DNA of 64,000 bases from Methylobacterium isbiliense (GTDB lineage Bacteria; Pseudomonadota; Alphaproteobacteria; Rhizobiales; Beijerinckiaceae), in contig NZ_BPQQ01000036.1 of NCBI RefSeq assembly GCF_022179325.1, positions 1 through 64,000 on the forward strand. Direction: 5' to 3'. This document shows, one piece after another, positions 10,521-18,562 of this stretch. Made by a program: the position numbers and the translations under genes. Each line of letters begins with the position of its first letter. Positions within the stretch are counted from its first letter, which is position 1. The notes under the pieces were generated by a model. The model ran no database searches. It saw nothing but the letters and a program-made list of their open reading frames with translations, and was not told where the DNA came from.

Positions 10521-11782
10521 TGTGGCTCGCCGACCGCCTCGCCAACCTCGTCACCGGCCTCGGCGGCCCGCGCGACAAGAGCGCCGGCAACCTCCACGTC
10601 CACGTGCCGCGCGCCAGGGCGGAGCTCGATGCCGCCTATCGCGACAACTGGCTCGCCCGCAAGATCGTGGACGTCGTGCCCTTCGACATGCTGCGCGAGT
10701 GGCGGGACTGGCAGGCGCCGCCCGCCGAGGTGGCGGCGATCGAGGCCGCCGAGACGGCGCTCGGCCTGCGCGAGGTGCTGCTGCGGGCCCTGCGCCTCGC
10801 ACGCCTGCACGGCGGCGCCGCCATCCTGATCGGCGATGCGAGCCCCGATCCGGCCGCCCCTCTGCGCCCCGAGAGCCTCGGGCAGGGGGGCCTGCGCTAC
10901 CTCCACGTGCTGGGGCGCCACGCGATCCAGGCCGGCGAGATCGAGCGCGACCCGCTCTCGCCCTGGTTCGGGGAGCCGGCGAGCTACGGGCTGGCGGGCG
11001 GCCAGCCGGTGCACCCGTCGCGCATCCTGCGCCTCGTCGGCGCCCCGGTGCCCGAGGAGGCGGGGGGCGATGCCTTCGGCGACAGCGTGCTGCAGGCGCT
11101 CCTCGAAGCCGTCGACCACGCCACCGCGGCGGCCGCCCACATCGCCGCGATGCTGCCCGAGGCCAAGCAGGACGTGATCTCGGTGCCGGGCCTCTCCCAG
11201 GCCCTCTCCACAGACGAGGGCACGCGCCGCCTCACCGAGCGCTTCGGCTACGCGGCGCGGATGAAGTCGATGTTCGGGATGCTGCTCCTCGAAGGCGACG
11301 GGCGCTCCCCCGAGGGCGAGCGCTACCAGCAGAAGCAGCTCGACTTCTCGGGCCTGCCCGAGGTGGCGCGCCTCTTCCTCCAGACCGCGGCCGGCGCCGC
11401 CGACATCCCGGTCACGCGGCTGCTGGGCCAGTCGCCCGCCGGCCTCAACGCCACGGGCGATGCCGACCTGCGCAACTACTACGACCACATCGCCGCGCGC
11501 CAAGCGGTGGAACTCACCCCCGCGCTCGCCCGCCTGGACGCGCTGCTCGTGCGCCACGCGCTGGGCCGCCCGGCCCCGGAGGTCTGGTACGCGTGGCGCC
11601 CACTGCTCCAGACCTCCGAGCGCGACAAGGCCGAGATCGGCCGCCTGAGGGCCGAGACCGCCGCCACCCTCGCGCGCGAGGCCCTGTGCCCCCGCGAGGT
11701 TCTGGCCGCCGGCGTCGAGGGCTGGCTCGTGAACGCCGACCTCTTCCCCGGCATCGAGGCCGCTTACCGGAAGGGCCGCTGA
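10520..11782 (+). CDS. Phage portal protein, DUF1073 type
   Basis: This 420-residue protein matches the DUF1073 (Phage_portal_3) portal family: an N-terminal AAYRDNWLARKIVD block, the central RILRLVG segment and a C-terminal helical region ending in QTSERDKAEI. Portals form the dodecameric ring at one capsid vertex through which DNA is packaged and to which the neck attaches. The start ATG overlaps the terminase stop (TGATG), indicating coupled translation. It is a different portal family from that of the Rhodobacter gene transfer agent, even though the tail genes downstream are GTA-like. Confidence 0.9.
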   Translation: MWLADRLANLVTGLGGPRDKSAGNLHVHVPRARAELDAAYRDNWLARKIVDVVPFDMLREWRDWQAPPAEVAAIEAAETALGLREVLLRALRLARLHGGAAILIGDASPDPAAPLRPESLGQGGLRYLHVLGRHAIQAGEIERDPLSPWFGEPASYGLAGGQPVHPSRILRLVGAPVPEEAGGDAFGDSVLQALLEAVDHATAAAAHIAAMLPEAKQDVISVPGLSQALSTDEGTRRLTERFGYAARMKSMFGMLLLEGDGRSPEGERYQQKQLDFSGLPEVARLFLQTAAGAADIPVTRLLGQSPAGLNATGDADLRNYYDHIAARQAVELTPALARLDALLVRHALGRPAPEVWYAWRPLLQTSERDKAEIGRLRAETAATLAREALCPREVLAAGVEGWLVNADLFPGIEAAYRKGR

Positions 11783-11783
11783 T

Positions 11784-11861
11784 CGGGGCGTCGCCCCGCA
11801 GGGTTTCACCCTGAGACCCACGCGGGCGCCGCCCGCGACCCGCCGGGGTCGCAGACCCCGG
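11784..11861 (+). repeat. Cluster of four consecutive palindromes inside the late operon
   Basis: Four back-to-back inverted repeats fill the 97-bp gap between portal and the next gene. They are CGGGGCG/CGCCCCG (11784-11798), CAGGGT/ACCCTG (11799-11813), GCGGGC/GCCCGC (11822-11836) and CCGGGGTC/GACCCCGG (11843-11861). This is the longest non-coding stretch between genes in the 20-gene operon. No T-run follows, so it is not a classical terminator; it resembles a REP/BIME-type element or an RNA-processing/stability signal. Confidence 0.8.
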
Positions 11862-11879
11862 AACCCAGAAGAGGGACCC

Positions 11880-12896
11880 ATGCAGATCGTCGACAGGCTC
11901 AGCCTCGGCCCCCCGGCCGGGATCGCGGACGCGCGCCCCCTGCGCAGCGGGGCGCTGGTGGTGCAGGCCCGGGCGGCCCGCGCCGGCAACGTCCAGGTCT
12001 ATGCCGGTGCCGAACTGGCGCGGCCCGACCGCGCGACCGTCCGGGTCTACCGCGACCCGGAGGAGATCTTCCGGGCGGAATCCCTGGCGAGCTTCGGCCA
12101 CAAGCCCGTCACCCTCGACCACCCGCCCGAGGCGGTGACGCCCGAGACGTGGCGGCGCGTCGCCCGCGGGCATGTCGGCGACGAGGTGCTGCGGGACGGC
12201 GAGTTCGTGCGCATCCCGCTGCTCCTCGCCGACGCCGAGGCGATCGCGGCGGTGCGGGCGGGGCAGCAGGAGATCTCGGTCGGCTACACCTGCACCCTCG
12301 ACTGGACCCCCGGCACCGCTCCGGACGGCACGCCCTACGACGCCCGGCAGACCGCCGTGGTCGTCGACCACGTCGCCATCGTGGCGGAGGGCCGGGCCGG
12401 ACCGCAATGCCGGATCGACGACACCGCCGCTCTGCGCCGCGAACTGGCGGACGCGGTCGTCCGGGCGCTTGCCGCGGAGGCGCAGGCCGCGCGGCTCAGC
12501 GCCGAGCACGAGGCGGCCCTGGCGGAGCGGGAGCGCGAGATCGCGTCGCTGCGCGCGCCGGGCGCCCTCGACGCCCTGGCCGCGGCCCGGGCCGACGCGG
12601 TGGCGGGCGCGCGCCGCATCCTCGGCGACGCGTTCGACCCGGCCGGTCTCGATGCCGGCGCGATCCGGCGCGCCGCGGTCGCCCATGCCCTCGGCGAGGC
12701 CGCCGCCGGCCTCGACGCGGCCGGGATCGACGGCGCCTTCCGGGCGCTCACCGCCCCCACCGACCCGCTGCGCGCCGTCCTGCGCCGCCGGCAGGACGCC
12801 GTCACTCCCGACGCCCTCACCCCCGACGCGGCCCACGCCGCGATGGTCGAGACCCTCCGCACCGCCTGGAAGGCGAATCCCCGAGGAGCCCGCTGA
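11880..12896 (+). CDS. DUF2213 protein: probable prohead protease/scaffold
   Basis: This 338-residue protein belongs to the DUF2213 phage family. The N-terminal 170 residues contain the conserved block FGHKPVTLDHPP and a later EISVGYTC segment; the rest is a charged coiled-coil-like region (about 180-230) and a helical tail. Family members precede the capsid gene and are thought to combine maturation protease and scaffold. That function is inferred from position and from the fused protease-plus-coiled-coil layout. The start ATG follows GAGGGACCC and the stop overlaps the next start as TGATG. Confidence 0.82.
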   Translation: MQIVDRLSLGPPAGIADARPLRSGALVVQARAARAGNVQVYAGAELARPDRATVRVYRDPEEIFRAESLASFGHKPVTLDHPPEAVTPETWRRVARGHVGDEVLRDGEFVRIPLLLADAEAIAAVRAGQQEISVGYTCTLDWTPGTAPDGTPYDARQTAVVVDHVAIVAEGRAGPQCRIDDTAALRRELADAVVRALAAEAQAARLSAEHEAALAEREREIASLRAPGALDALAAARADAVAGARRILGDAFDPAGLDAGAIRRAAVAHALGEAAAGLDAAGIDGAFRALTAPTDPLRAVLRRRQDAVTPDALTPDAAHAAMVETLRTAWKANPRGAR

Positions 12897-13333
12897 TGCC
12901 GATCCAGACCACCTATGCCGGCCGCGCCGCACCCGCCTACGAAGGCATGGTCGCCGCCGAGGAGCCGAGCCTCACCCTCAGCCGCACCGTCGAGACGCAA
13001 GGCGGGATCGCCTTCGGCAAACCCGCCTTCCAGGGCACGCGTGACGACGGCATCGCCGCCGCCGGATCGATCTTTCGCGGTGTCGTCCTCGCCGACCGCG
13101 GCGTCCGCCCGGAGAACGGCGGCGACCTCTTCGCCAGGGGCGACACGGCCCCGGTGCTCGTCAGGGGCGTCGTCTGGGTCGCGGTCGCGGGGGCCGTCAC
13201 GGCCGGCGCGCCTGCCCATCTGACCGCCGCGGGCGGCTTCTCGACCGCGGGCGCCGGCACCACCGCCATCCCGGGCGGCCTCTTCGACTCCTCCGCCCCC
13301 GCGGGCGGGCTCGCGCGCCTGCGCCTCAACTAG
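12896..13333 (+). CDS. Capsid cement/decoration-type structural protein
   Basis: The 145-residue product is Gly/Ala-rich, predicted all-beta, and lies immediately before the major capsid gene. Segments such as GRAAPAYEGMVA and the C-terminal FDSSAPAGGLARLRLN are typical of the small DUF2190/Gp24-like 'structural cement' proteins that stabilise capsids in this head-module type. No catalytic residues are visible. Assignment rests on size, composition and conserved order (DUF2213, cement, DUF2184 capsid), so the family name is less certain than for its neighbours. Confidence 0.7.
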   Translation: MPIQTTYAGRAAPAYEGMVAAEEPSLTLSRTVETQGGIAFGKPAFQGTRDDGIAAAGSIFRGVVLADRGVRPENGGDLFARGDTAPVLVRGVVWVAVAGAVTAGAPAHLTAAGGFSTAGAGTTAIPGGLFDSSAPAGGLARLRLN

Positions 13334-13346
13334 GGAAGCCCTCGCC

Positions 13347-14297
13347 ATGAATACCCGCACGCTCGTCACCGACGCGCCGCGCGCGCTCGCCTTCCTGGTG
13401 AGCCAGCAGGCCCATATCGAGCCCACCGTCTACCGCACGCAGTACCCGGCGATCCGCTATCCGCGGCTCGTGCCCGTCGACACCGACGCGCCCGACTGGG
13501 TGCCCACCGTCACCTACTTCTCCTCCGACCGCGTCGGCCAGGCGGCCTGGGTGCACGGCGCCGCCGACGACGTGCCCAAGGCCGAGGTGCTGCGCCGCCA
13601 GCACGAGACCGCCGTCGCGATGGCGGGCATCGGCTACGGCTACGACCTCGAGGAACTCGGCAAGGCCCAGCTGATGGGCATGAACCTCGGCACCGACAAG
13701 GCCGACGCCGCGCGGCTCGCCTCCGAGGAGTTCATCGATCAGGTCGCGCTGTTCGGGGACCAGGCCAAGGGCTTCGCGGGCCTGCTCAACCACCCCGCCG
13801 TCACCGTGGGGACCGCCGCGGCGACCGGGGAGGGCGGCAGCCGGGCCTGGGCGGCCAAGAGCGCCGAGCAGGTGCTGGCCGACGTCAACGGGCAGCTCAC
13901 CGGCCTGTTCACCGCCTCGGCCCATGTCGAGATGGCCGACACCCTGCTCCTGCCCTACGAGCAGATGCTCGGGCTCGGCCTGCGCCGCATCGACTCCCTG
14001 AGCCCCATCACCATCCTCGACTGGGTCCGGCGCCACAACGTCTACACGCTGGAGACCGGGCAGGACCTGACGGTGATCGGCGTGCGGGCGCTGGAGAGCG
14101 CCGGCACCGGCGGGACGGCCCGCATGGTCGCCTACCGCCGCGACCCCTCGGTGCTGAAGCTCTGGCTGCCGATGCCGTTTCGGTTCTTCCCGGCGTGGCA
14201 GACCGGACCCTGGCGCTTCGAGGTGCCGGGCGCCTTCCGGCTCGGCGGCCTCGACATCCGCCGTCCCGGCGCCTTCCGCTACCTCGACGGGATCTGA
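13347..14297 (+). CDS. Major capsid protein (DUF2184)
   Basis: This 316-residue protein matches the DUF2184 family of capsid proteins, which adopt an encapsulin/HK97-like fold. Recognisable parts are an N-terminal HIEPTVYRTQYP segment, the FSSDRVGQAAW strand, the YGYDLEEL motif and a C-terminal region with PFRFFPAWQTGPWR and GGLDIRRPGAFRYLDGI. It is expected to be the most abundant particle protein. A GGAAGCCC-type ribosome site precedes the ATG. The family differs from the GTA gp5 capsid, so the head module has a separate origin from the tail module. Confidence 0.88.
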   Translation: MNTRTLVTDAPRALAFLVSQQAHIEPTVYRTQYPAIRYPRLVPVDTDAPDWVPTVTYFSSDRVGQAAWVHGAADDVPKAEVLRRQHETAVAMAGIGYGYDLEELGKAQLMGMNLGTDKADAARLASEEFIDQVALFGDQAKGFAGLLNHPAVTVGTAAATGEGGSRAWAAKSAEQVLADVNGQLTGLFTASAHVEMADTLLLPYEQMLGLGLRRIDSLSPITILDWVRRHNVYTLETGQDLTVIGVRALESAGTGGTARMVAYRRDPSVLKLWLPMPFRFFPAWQTGPWRFEVPGAFRLGGLDIRRPGAFRYLDGI

Positions 14298-14300
14298 GCG

Positions 14301-14519
14301 ATGGCCCGCGTGACGAACCGCGCCCCGGGCGCCCGGCTGTTCTGGGTCCGCGGCGAGGCCGCACCCCGGCGCATCGCCCCCGGCGAGAGCGCCGACCTCG
14401 ACCTCCTCGACCGCGACGACCCGCTCCTGCGCGCCTGGGAGGCGGCGGGCGAGGTCGCGGTCGAGGACGGACCGCCCGACGCCGCGCCGCGGCGCCGGCC
14501 CGCGCGGCGGGAGGGCTGA
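14301..14519 (+). CDS. Small phage protein of unknown function (72 aa)
   Basis: This short gene lies 3 bp after the capsid gene and 4 bp before the neck adaptor, in frame with the packed operon. It starts MARVTNRAPGARL and ends in an arginine/proline-rich basic tail (APRRRPARREG). It has one predicted beta-rich core of about 50 residues (RIAPGESADLDLL), similar in style to small proteins found between capsid and adaptor genes in siphophages. No known domain is recognised. Its reality is supported by spacing and by an ATG directly after the capsid stop. Confidence 0.7.
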   Translation: MARVTNRAPGARLFWVRGEAAPRRIAPGESADLDLLDRDDPLLRAWEAAGEVAVEDGPPDAAPRRRPARREG

Positions 14520-14523
14520 CCGC

Positions 14524-14883
14524 ATGGCCCCGACACCCGCCGCGCTCAAGGCGCGCTTCCCGGCCTTCGCGCCGGTGCCCGACGGCACCGTCGCGGCAGC
14601 GCTCGCCGAGGCCGAGGCCCGGGTCGACGCGGCCTGGGCCGCCGCCGACCGCGACCCGGCCCGGATGCTCTACGCCGCCCACCTCCTCACCCTCGACGGG
14701 CTCGGCGGCCCGGAGGGGGTGCTGGCGGGCGCGCTCGACCTGCGGGCGCTGCGCAGCGGCACGCTGCAGATCGAGCGGCATCCCCCGGACGCGACGCTGC
14801 CCGGAACCCTGGGGCAGACCTCCTACGGCCGGCGCTTCCACGAGCTGATGATGCGCAACGGCCCCGGCATCGTGGTGGTGTGA
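14524..14883 (+). CDS. Head-tail adaptor, DUF4054
   Basis: This 119-residue helical protein carries the DUF4054 signature: LKARFPAF near the N-terminus, a long helical middle, and the conserved SYGRRFHELMMRNGPG near the C-terminus. DUF4054 proteins occupy the gp6-like adaptor position that docks onto the portal ring. It follows the capsid block and precedes stopper-like and tail-completion genes, as expected for a siphophage neck. The stop overlaps the next start (TGATGG). Confidence 0.82.
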   Translation: MAPTPAALKARFPAFAPVPDGTVAAALAEAEARVDAAWAAADRDPARMLYAAHLLTLDGLGGPEGVLAGALDLRALRSGTLQIERHPPDATLPGTLGQTSYGRRFHELMMRNGPGIVVV

Positions 14884-15206
14884 TGGCGACGCTGACCGAC
14901 AGCCTCGCGGCGATCCTGGCCGGCGCCGCCTCCCCCCTGTTCGGCGACGGGATGCTGCACCGCGCGCAGGCGCAAGGCGGCTTCGCGGACGTGCCGATTC
15001 GCTGCCGCACCGAGGCGCTGTGGCAGGGAACCGGCGAGCCCGGCCTGCCGGAGCACCGCCTCACCCTGATCGTGCTCCTGCCCGGCCTCGGCACCGGCCC
15101 GACGACCGAGGACGAGGTCACGGCGGCGGGGCGCCGCTGGCGCATCGCCGCGGTCGAGCAGGACCCGGCCGGGAGCCACGCCATCCTCGACGCGAGGCCG
15201 CTGTGA
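14883..15206 (+). CDS. Neck protein, probable head-tail stopper
   Basis: The 107-residue product starts MATLTDSLAAIL and has a beta-rich second half (RLTLIVLLPGLG, then AAGRRWRIAAVEQDP) like the stopper/joining proteins found between adaptor and tail-completion genes. The ATG at 14883 is preferred over the GTG three bases upstream. The stop overlaps the next GTG start as GTGA. No enzymatic motif is expected. Function is assigned by gene order, equivalent to the gp7 slot in gene transfer agents. Confidence 0.65.
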   Translation: MATLTDSLAAILAGAASPLFGDGMLHRAQAQGGFADVPIRCRTEALWQGTGEPGLPEHRLTLIVLLPGLGTGPTTEDEVTAAGRRWRIAAVEQDPAGSHAILDARPL

Positions 15207-15481
15207 GCGACCAGCGGCGCATCGAGCGCCGGATCGCCCGCCTCGCCCGCGAGGGCACCCGCCGCGCCCGCAGGCGGGCCGGGGCCGCAGCCGAAGCCCT
15301 CGCCTCGTCCCTGCCCGCCACGGTGACCGTCGCGGTGAGCCGCGGACCCACGACTACCTCGGTCGTCGTCGCGGCACCGGGCTTGGCCGCGCGGGAACTC
15401 GGCACGGCCGCGACGCCGGCCGAGCCGGTGGTCGGGCCGGCCCTCGACCGCCTGCGGGCGGCCCCTCCGCCGGAGTCCTGA
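15203..15481 (+). CDS. Small neck/tail-completion protein (92 aa)
   Basis: This 92-residue protein has a highly basic N-terminus (RRIERRIARLAREGTRRARRR) of at most a few helical turns, followed by a short beta segment (TVTVAVSRG, TTSVVVAAPG). Its place between stopper and DUF3168 gene and its helix-plus-strand layout resemble the HK97 gp10 family, but the match is too weak to be sure. The GTG start overlaps the upstream stop by four bases (GTGA), supporting translation. An extended upstream reading in this frame would run inside the stopper gene and is not favoured. Confidence 0.6.
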   Translation: MSDQRRIERRIARLAREGTRRARRRAGAAAEALASSLPATVTVAVSRGPTTTSVVVAAPGLAARELGTAATPAEPVVGPALDRLRAAPPPES

Positions 15482-15482
15482 C

Positions 15483-15902
15483 ATGGCCGGCCTCGATCTC
15501 GGGCAACCCGTCGCCAGCGCGCTGCTGGCACATCTGCGCAGCGATCCCGCACTCGGCGCCCTCGTCGGGGAGCGCGTGCGCGACTATGTGCGCGCCTCGG
15601 AGGAATGGCCCTTCCTGCGGCTCGATCCCGTCGAGACCGCGCCCTACGAGGCGGAGGGGTGGATCGGCTGCACCTGCCGCATCACGCTGCACGCCTTCGT
15701 GCGGGGCGAGCGGAGCGCGGGCGCGATCCAGCGCCTCGCCGCCGTGGCGACCGCGCGCCTCGACGAGGCCGACCTCGCGCTGTCCCGCGGCCTGCTCCTG
15801 TGGATCGCGCACGAGCGCAGCCTGTTCGTGCCCGATCCGCAGGGCCCCGCCTCCTGGCACGCCGTCCTGCGCTTCGCCGCCGTCGCGGCCGAATCCGTCT
15901 AG
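15483..15902 (+). CDS. Tail terminator/completion protein, DUF3168
   Basis: This 139-residue protein fits the DUF3168 family (gp8 in gene transfer agents), which caps the tail tube at the neck. Typical features are an N-terminal ASALLAHLRSDPALGALVG helix region, a central CRITLHAFVRGE strand and a C-terminal WHAVLRFAAVAAE strand. It starts one base after the previous stop. The assignment is well supported by both sequence and gene order (adaptor, stopper, HK97gp10-like, DUF3168, tail tube). Confidence 0.82.
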   Translation: MAGLDLGQPVASALLAHLRSDPALGALVGERVRDYVRASEEWPFLRLDPVETAPYEAEGWIGCTCRITLHAFVRGERSAGAIQRLAAVATARLDEADLALSRGLLLWIAHERSLFVPDPQGPASWHAVLRFAAVAAESV

Positions 15903-15930
15903 CTCCCGATCCCAACCAGGAAGCCATCGC

Positions 15931-16377
15931 ATGTCGAGCGCCGCCACCCTGCCGTTCTCGGGCGTCTCCGTGAAGCTGGAGAGCCCCACCGCCGCCGGCA
16001 CCTTCGAGGCGCCCTGCGGCCTCACGGAGCGCGCCGTGCAGTTCACCAAGGAGGTGAACAGCGCCGTCATCCCCGATTGCGCCGACGAGGATGCGGCGCC
16101 CTACGTGGAGCGCGACGTAGTCTCGAAATCGGTCTCGATCACCGGCAAGGGGGTCATGGCCCGCCAGAGCATCGGGCGCTGGCGCGCGGCCTTCGAGGCC
16201 GACCAGCCCGTGCGCGCCCGCATCGACCTCGCCGGCAGCGGCGCCCAGAGCGGCGGGCGCTGGGAGGGCTCGTTCCACCTGACGAGCTTCGAGGTCGGCG
16301 CCGTGCGGGGCGAGCGCTGCACCGTCTCGGTCGCCCTCCAGTCGAGCGGCCCGGTGCCGTTCACCCCGGCCGCGTGA
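15931..16377 (+). CDS. Major tail tube protein
   Basis: The 148-residue protein is the expected tail tube subunit: it follows the tail terminator, is predicted all-beta, and contains family-like segments FTKEVNSAVIPDC, SVSITGKGVM and GSFHLTSFEVG. Tube proteins of this type polymerise around the tape measure to form a long flexible tail. A GGAAGCCATCGC ribosome region precedes the ATG. It corresponds in position to GTA gp9. No odd features. Confidence 0.8.
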   Translation: MSSAATLPFSGVSVKLESPTAAGTFEAPCGLTERAVQFTKEVNSAVIPDCADEDAAPYVERDVVSKSVSITGKGVMARQSIGRWRAAFEADQPVRARIDLAGSGAQSGGRWEGSFHLTSFEVGAVRGERCTVSVALQSSGPVPFTPAA

Positions 16378-16385
16378 GGCGGGCG

Positions 16386-16985
16386 ATGAGCCGGGACGGC
16401 CATGTCGACCTCGACTTCGCGGGCGCCGCGCGGCGCTTCCGCCTCGGGCTCGGCGATCTCGAAACGCTTCAGGAGGCGACGGGCCTCGGCCCCGGCGACC
16501 TCCTGCACCGCCTCCACGCGGGCCGCGCCTACCGCTTCGCCGACGTGCGCGAGGTGCTGCGCGCGGCGCTGATCGGCGGCGGGGCGGGCGTCGGAGAGGC
16601 GCATGCCCTCACGGCCGGGCTCGACCGGATGCCGTGCCTCACCGTCATCGCCACCGCGACGCTCGCGCTCGCGGCCGGGCTCGACGGCGCCGAGGACGAG
16701 CGGGTCGGGGATCTCGCGCGCGGCGAGCCGGCGCCGGGCCGCCCGGACGGCCGCATGGCCTTCGCGCCGTTCTACGAGGCCGCCGCCGCGATGGGCCTAG
16801 CCGTCGCGGACCTGCGGGCGATGAGCCTCTGGCAGTTCGCCGCCTACCTCGACGGGTTCAACCGCGCCCGCGGCGCCGAGGCGCAGACCCCCACGACGCC
16901 TGCCCCGATGACCCAGGCCGAGGCGGACGGGCTCTGGGACTGGATCCGCTCAGAGACGGGAGACCGCGATGGCGACCGAGCTTGA
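16386..16985 (+). CDS. Tail assembly chaperone: gp10 and gp10.1-like parts in one frame
   Basis: Residues 1-110 match the GTA_gp10/TAC family (VDLDFAGAARRFRLGL, LETLQEATGLGPGDLLHRL, then FADVREVLRAALIGGG). Residues about 125-199 resemble the separate second chaperone (PFYEAAAAMGLAV, then SLWQFAAYLDGFNRA). In many siphophages these two parts are joined by a programmed frameshift, and in gene transfer agents they are separate genes; here they are one continuous 199-codon frame. The protein should chaperone the tape measure during tail assembly. It overlaps the tape-measure gene by 17 bp. The linker around residues 105-125 (EDERVGDLARGEPAPG) has no obvious slippery heptamer. Confidence 0.72.
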   Translation: MSRDGHVDLDFAGAARRFRLGLGDLETLQEATGLGPGDLLHRLHAGRAYRFADVREVLRAALIGGGAGVGEAHALTAGLDRMPCLTVIATATLALAAGLDGAEDERVGDLARGEPAPGRPDGRMAFAPFYEAAAAMGLAVADLRAMSLWQFAAYLDGFNRARGAEAQTPTTPAPMTQAEADGLWDWIRSETGDRDGDRA

Positions 16986-17925
16986 CCGGCTGGTGGTGTC
17001 GCTCGAGGCCAATGTCGGGGCCTACGAGCGGGAACTCGCCCGTGCGGCGCCGCTCGCCGAGCGGGCGCTGGGCCAGGCGGAACGCACCGCGACGGCGGGC
17101 GCCGCACGGCTGCAGGCCGCGATGGCGCGGGCCGGGCAGGGGGTGCGCGACGAGGTCGCCCGCAGCGCCGCGTCCCCGGCGGCTGGCGGCACCACCGACG
17201 AATCCGACTTCACCGCGGAGGCGGCCCGCCTCGCCAAGCGCACCGGCCTGCTCAAGGTCCTGGCCGAGACGATGGGCCAGTCGGAGGGCGCGGCCGCGAA
17301 GGCCGAGGCCGCCTTCCGGCTCCTGACGGCGGCCAAGAGCGCCGACCTCGCGGTGACGCCCGCACTCTCCGCCGAGATCGAGCGCGTGGCGGCGGCCTAC
17401 GGCGAGGCGGCCGAGCAGGCGGCCAAGGCCGAGCAGGCGCAGCGCACCTTCGAGCGCACCTCCCGCGATTTCGGAGCGGCTCTCTCGGACGGGCTGAAAG
17501 GCGCGATCCTGAACGGCGAGCGCCTGGGCAGCGTGCTCGACCGCCTCGCCACCACGCTGGCCTCGCGCGGCATCGATCGCGCGATCGACGGCCTGTTCGC
17601 CAAGGGCGGCCTGGGCAGCGACCTGCTGGGCGGCGTGTTCGGGAGCCTCGGTCTCGACCTCAATCCAACCGGCCGCGCGGCCGGCGGGCCGGTGACGCCG
17701 GGCCTCGCCTACACGGTGGGCGAGCGCGGCCGCGAGACCTTCGTGCCGCTCCAGCCCGGCCGCATCCTGCCCGCCGCCCGCGACCCCGGCCCGCCCGCCG
17801 CGGCGCCGCCCGTGCAGGTCTCGGTGTCGATCGCCACACCGGATGCGCCGAGCTTCGCGCGGGCCGAGGCCCAGGTCACCGCCGCTCTCGCTCGCGCGGT
17901 CCAGCGCGGCCTCAGGGGAGTGTGA
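16969..17925 (+). CDS. Short tail tape measure protein
   Basis: The 318-residue product begins with the tape-measure N-terminus typical of GTA-like tails (LDRLVVSLEANVGAYERELARA), has a helical Ala/Glu-rich centre, and ends with a Gly-rich segment (RAAGGPVTPGLAYTVGERG then ETFVPLQPGRILP) characteristic of lambda-type tape measure C-termini. Tail length scales with tape length at roughly 0.15 nm per residue, so a tail of around 50 nm is expected; this is a rule-of-thumb inference. It is far shorter than most siphophage tape measures (700-1500 residues) and in the size class of GTA gp11. The ATG at 16969 overlaps the chaperone gene. Confidence 0.82.
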   Translation: MATELDRLVVSLEANVGAYERELARAAPLAERALGQAERTATAGAARLQAAMARAGQGVRDEVARSAASPAAGGTTDESDFTAEAARLAKRTGLLKVLAETMGQSEGAAAKAEAAFRLLTAAKSADLAVTPALSAEIERVAAAYGEAAEQAAKAEQAQRTFERTSRDFGAALSDGLKGAILNGERLGSVLDRLATTLASRGIDRAIDGLFAKGGLGSDLLGGVFGSLGLDLNPTGRAAGGPVTPGLAYTVGERGRETFVPLQPGRILPAARDPGPPAAAPPVQVSVSIATPDAPSFARAEAQVTAALARAVQRGLRGV

Positions 17926-17926
17926 G

Positions 17927-18562
17927 ATGGCCCCGCCCTTCCACGAGGTGCGCTTCCCGCTCGCCCTCTCGTACGGCTCGCGCGGCGGGCCGGAGCGGCG
18001 CACCGAGATCGTGACGCTCGCCTCCGGCGAGGAGGAGCGCAACAGCCTCTGGCGCCACTCCCGGCGCACCTACAACGCCGGCCCGGCTCTGCGCCGCGCC
18101 GAGGACATCGCGCTCCTGATCGCCTTCTTCGAGGAGCGCCGCGGCCAGCTCTACGGCTTCCGCTGGCGCGACACCTTCGACCATGCCTCCGGCCCCCTCG
18201 GCCGCCCGCCTAACTCCGCCGACCAGCCGCTCGGCAGCGGCGACGGCAGCACCCGCGCCTTCCAGCTCACCAAGACCTACGGCGGCGCCTTCGCGCCCTA
18301 CGCCCGCCCGATCACCAAGCCGGTGGCGGGCTCGCTGCGGCTGGCGGTGGCGGGCGCCGAGCTGGCGCCGTCCGGCTTCTCGCTCGATGCCACCACCGGC
18401 CGGGTGACGCTCGCCCAGGCGCCGCCGGCGGGGGCGGCCGTGACGGCCGGGTTCCTGTTCGACGTGCCGGTGCGCTTTGCCACCGACCGTCTGGAGATCG
18501 ACCACCAGGCGGTGCTGGCCGGCGTGGTCGCCGACATCCCGGTCATCGAGCTGCGCCGATGA
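17927..18562 (+). CDS. Distal tail protein, DUF2460 (GTA gp12-like)
   Basis: This 211-residue protein is a clear DUF2460/TIGR02217 member. It has the N-terminal FHEVRFPLALSYGSRGGPER block, the WRHSRRTYNAG motif and GFRWRDTFDHAS in the middle. In the Rhodobacter GTA this protein forms the distal ring between tail tube and hub. The ATG follows CAGGGGAGTGTGAG and comes two bases after the tape-measure stop; the C-terminus overlaps the next gene by four bases (ATGA). Confidence 0.92.
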   Translation: MAPPFHEVRFPLALSYGSRGGPERRTEIVTLASGEEERNSLWRHSRRTYNAGPALRRAEDIALLIAFFEERRGQLYGFRWRDTFDHASGPLGRPPNSADQPLGSGDGSTRAFQLTKTYGGAFAPYARPITKPVAGSLRLAVAGAELAPSGFSLDATTGRVTLAQAPPAGAAVTAGFLFDVPVRFATDRLEIDHQAVLAGVVADIPVIELRR

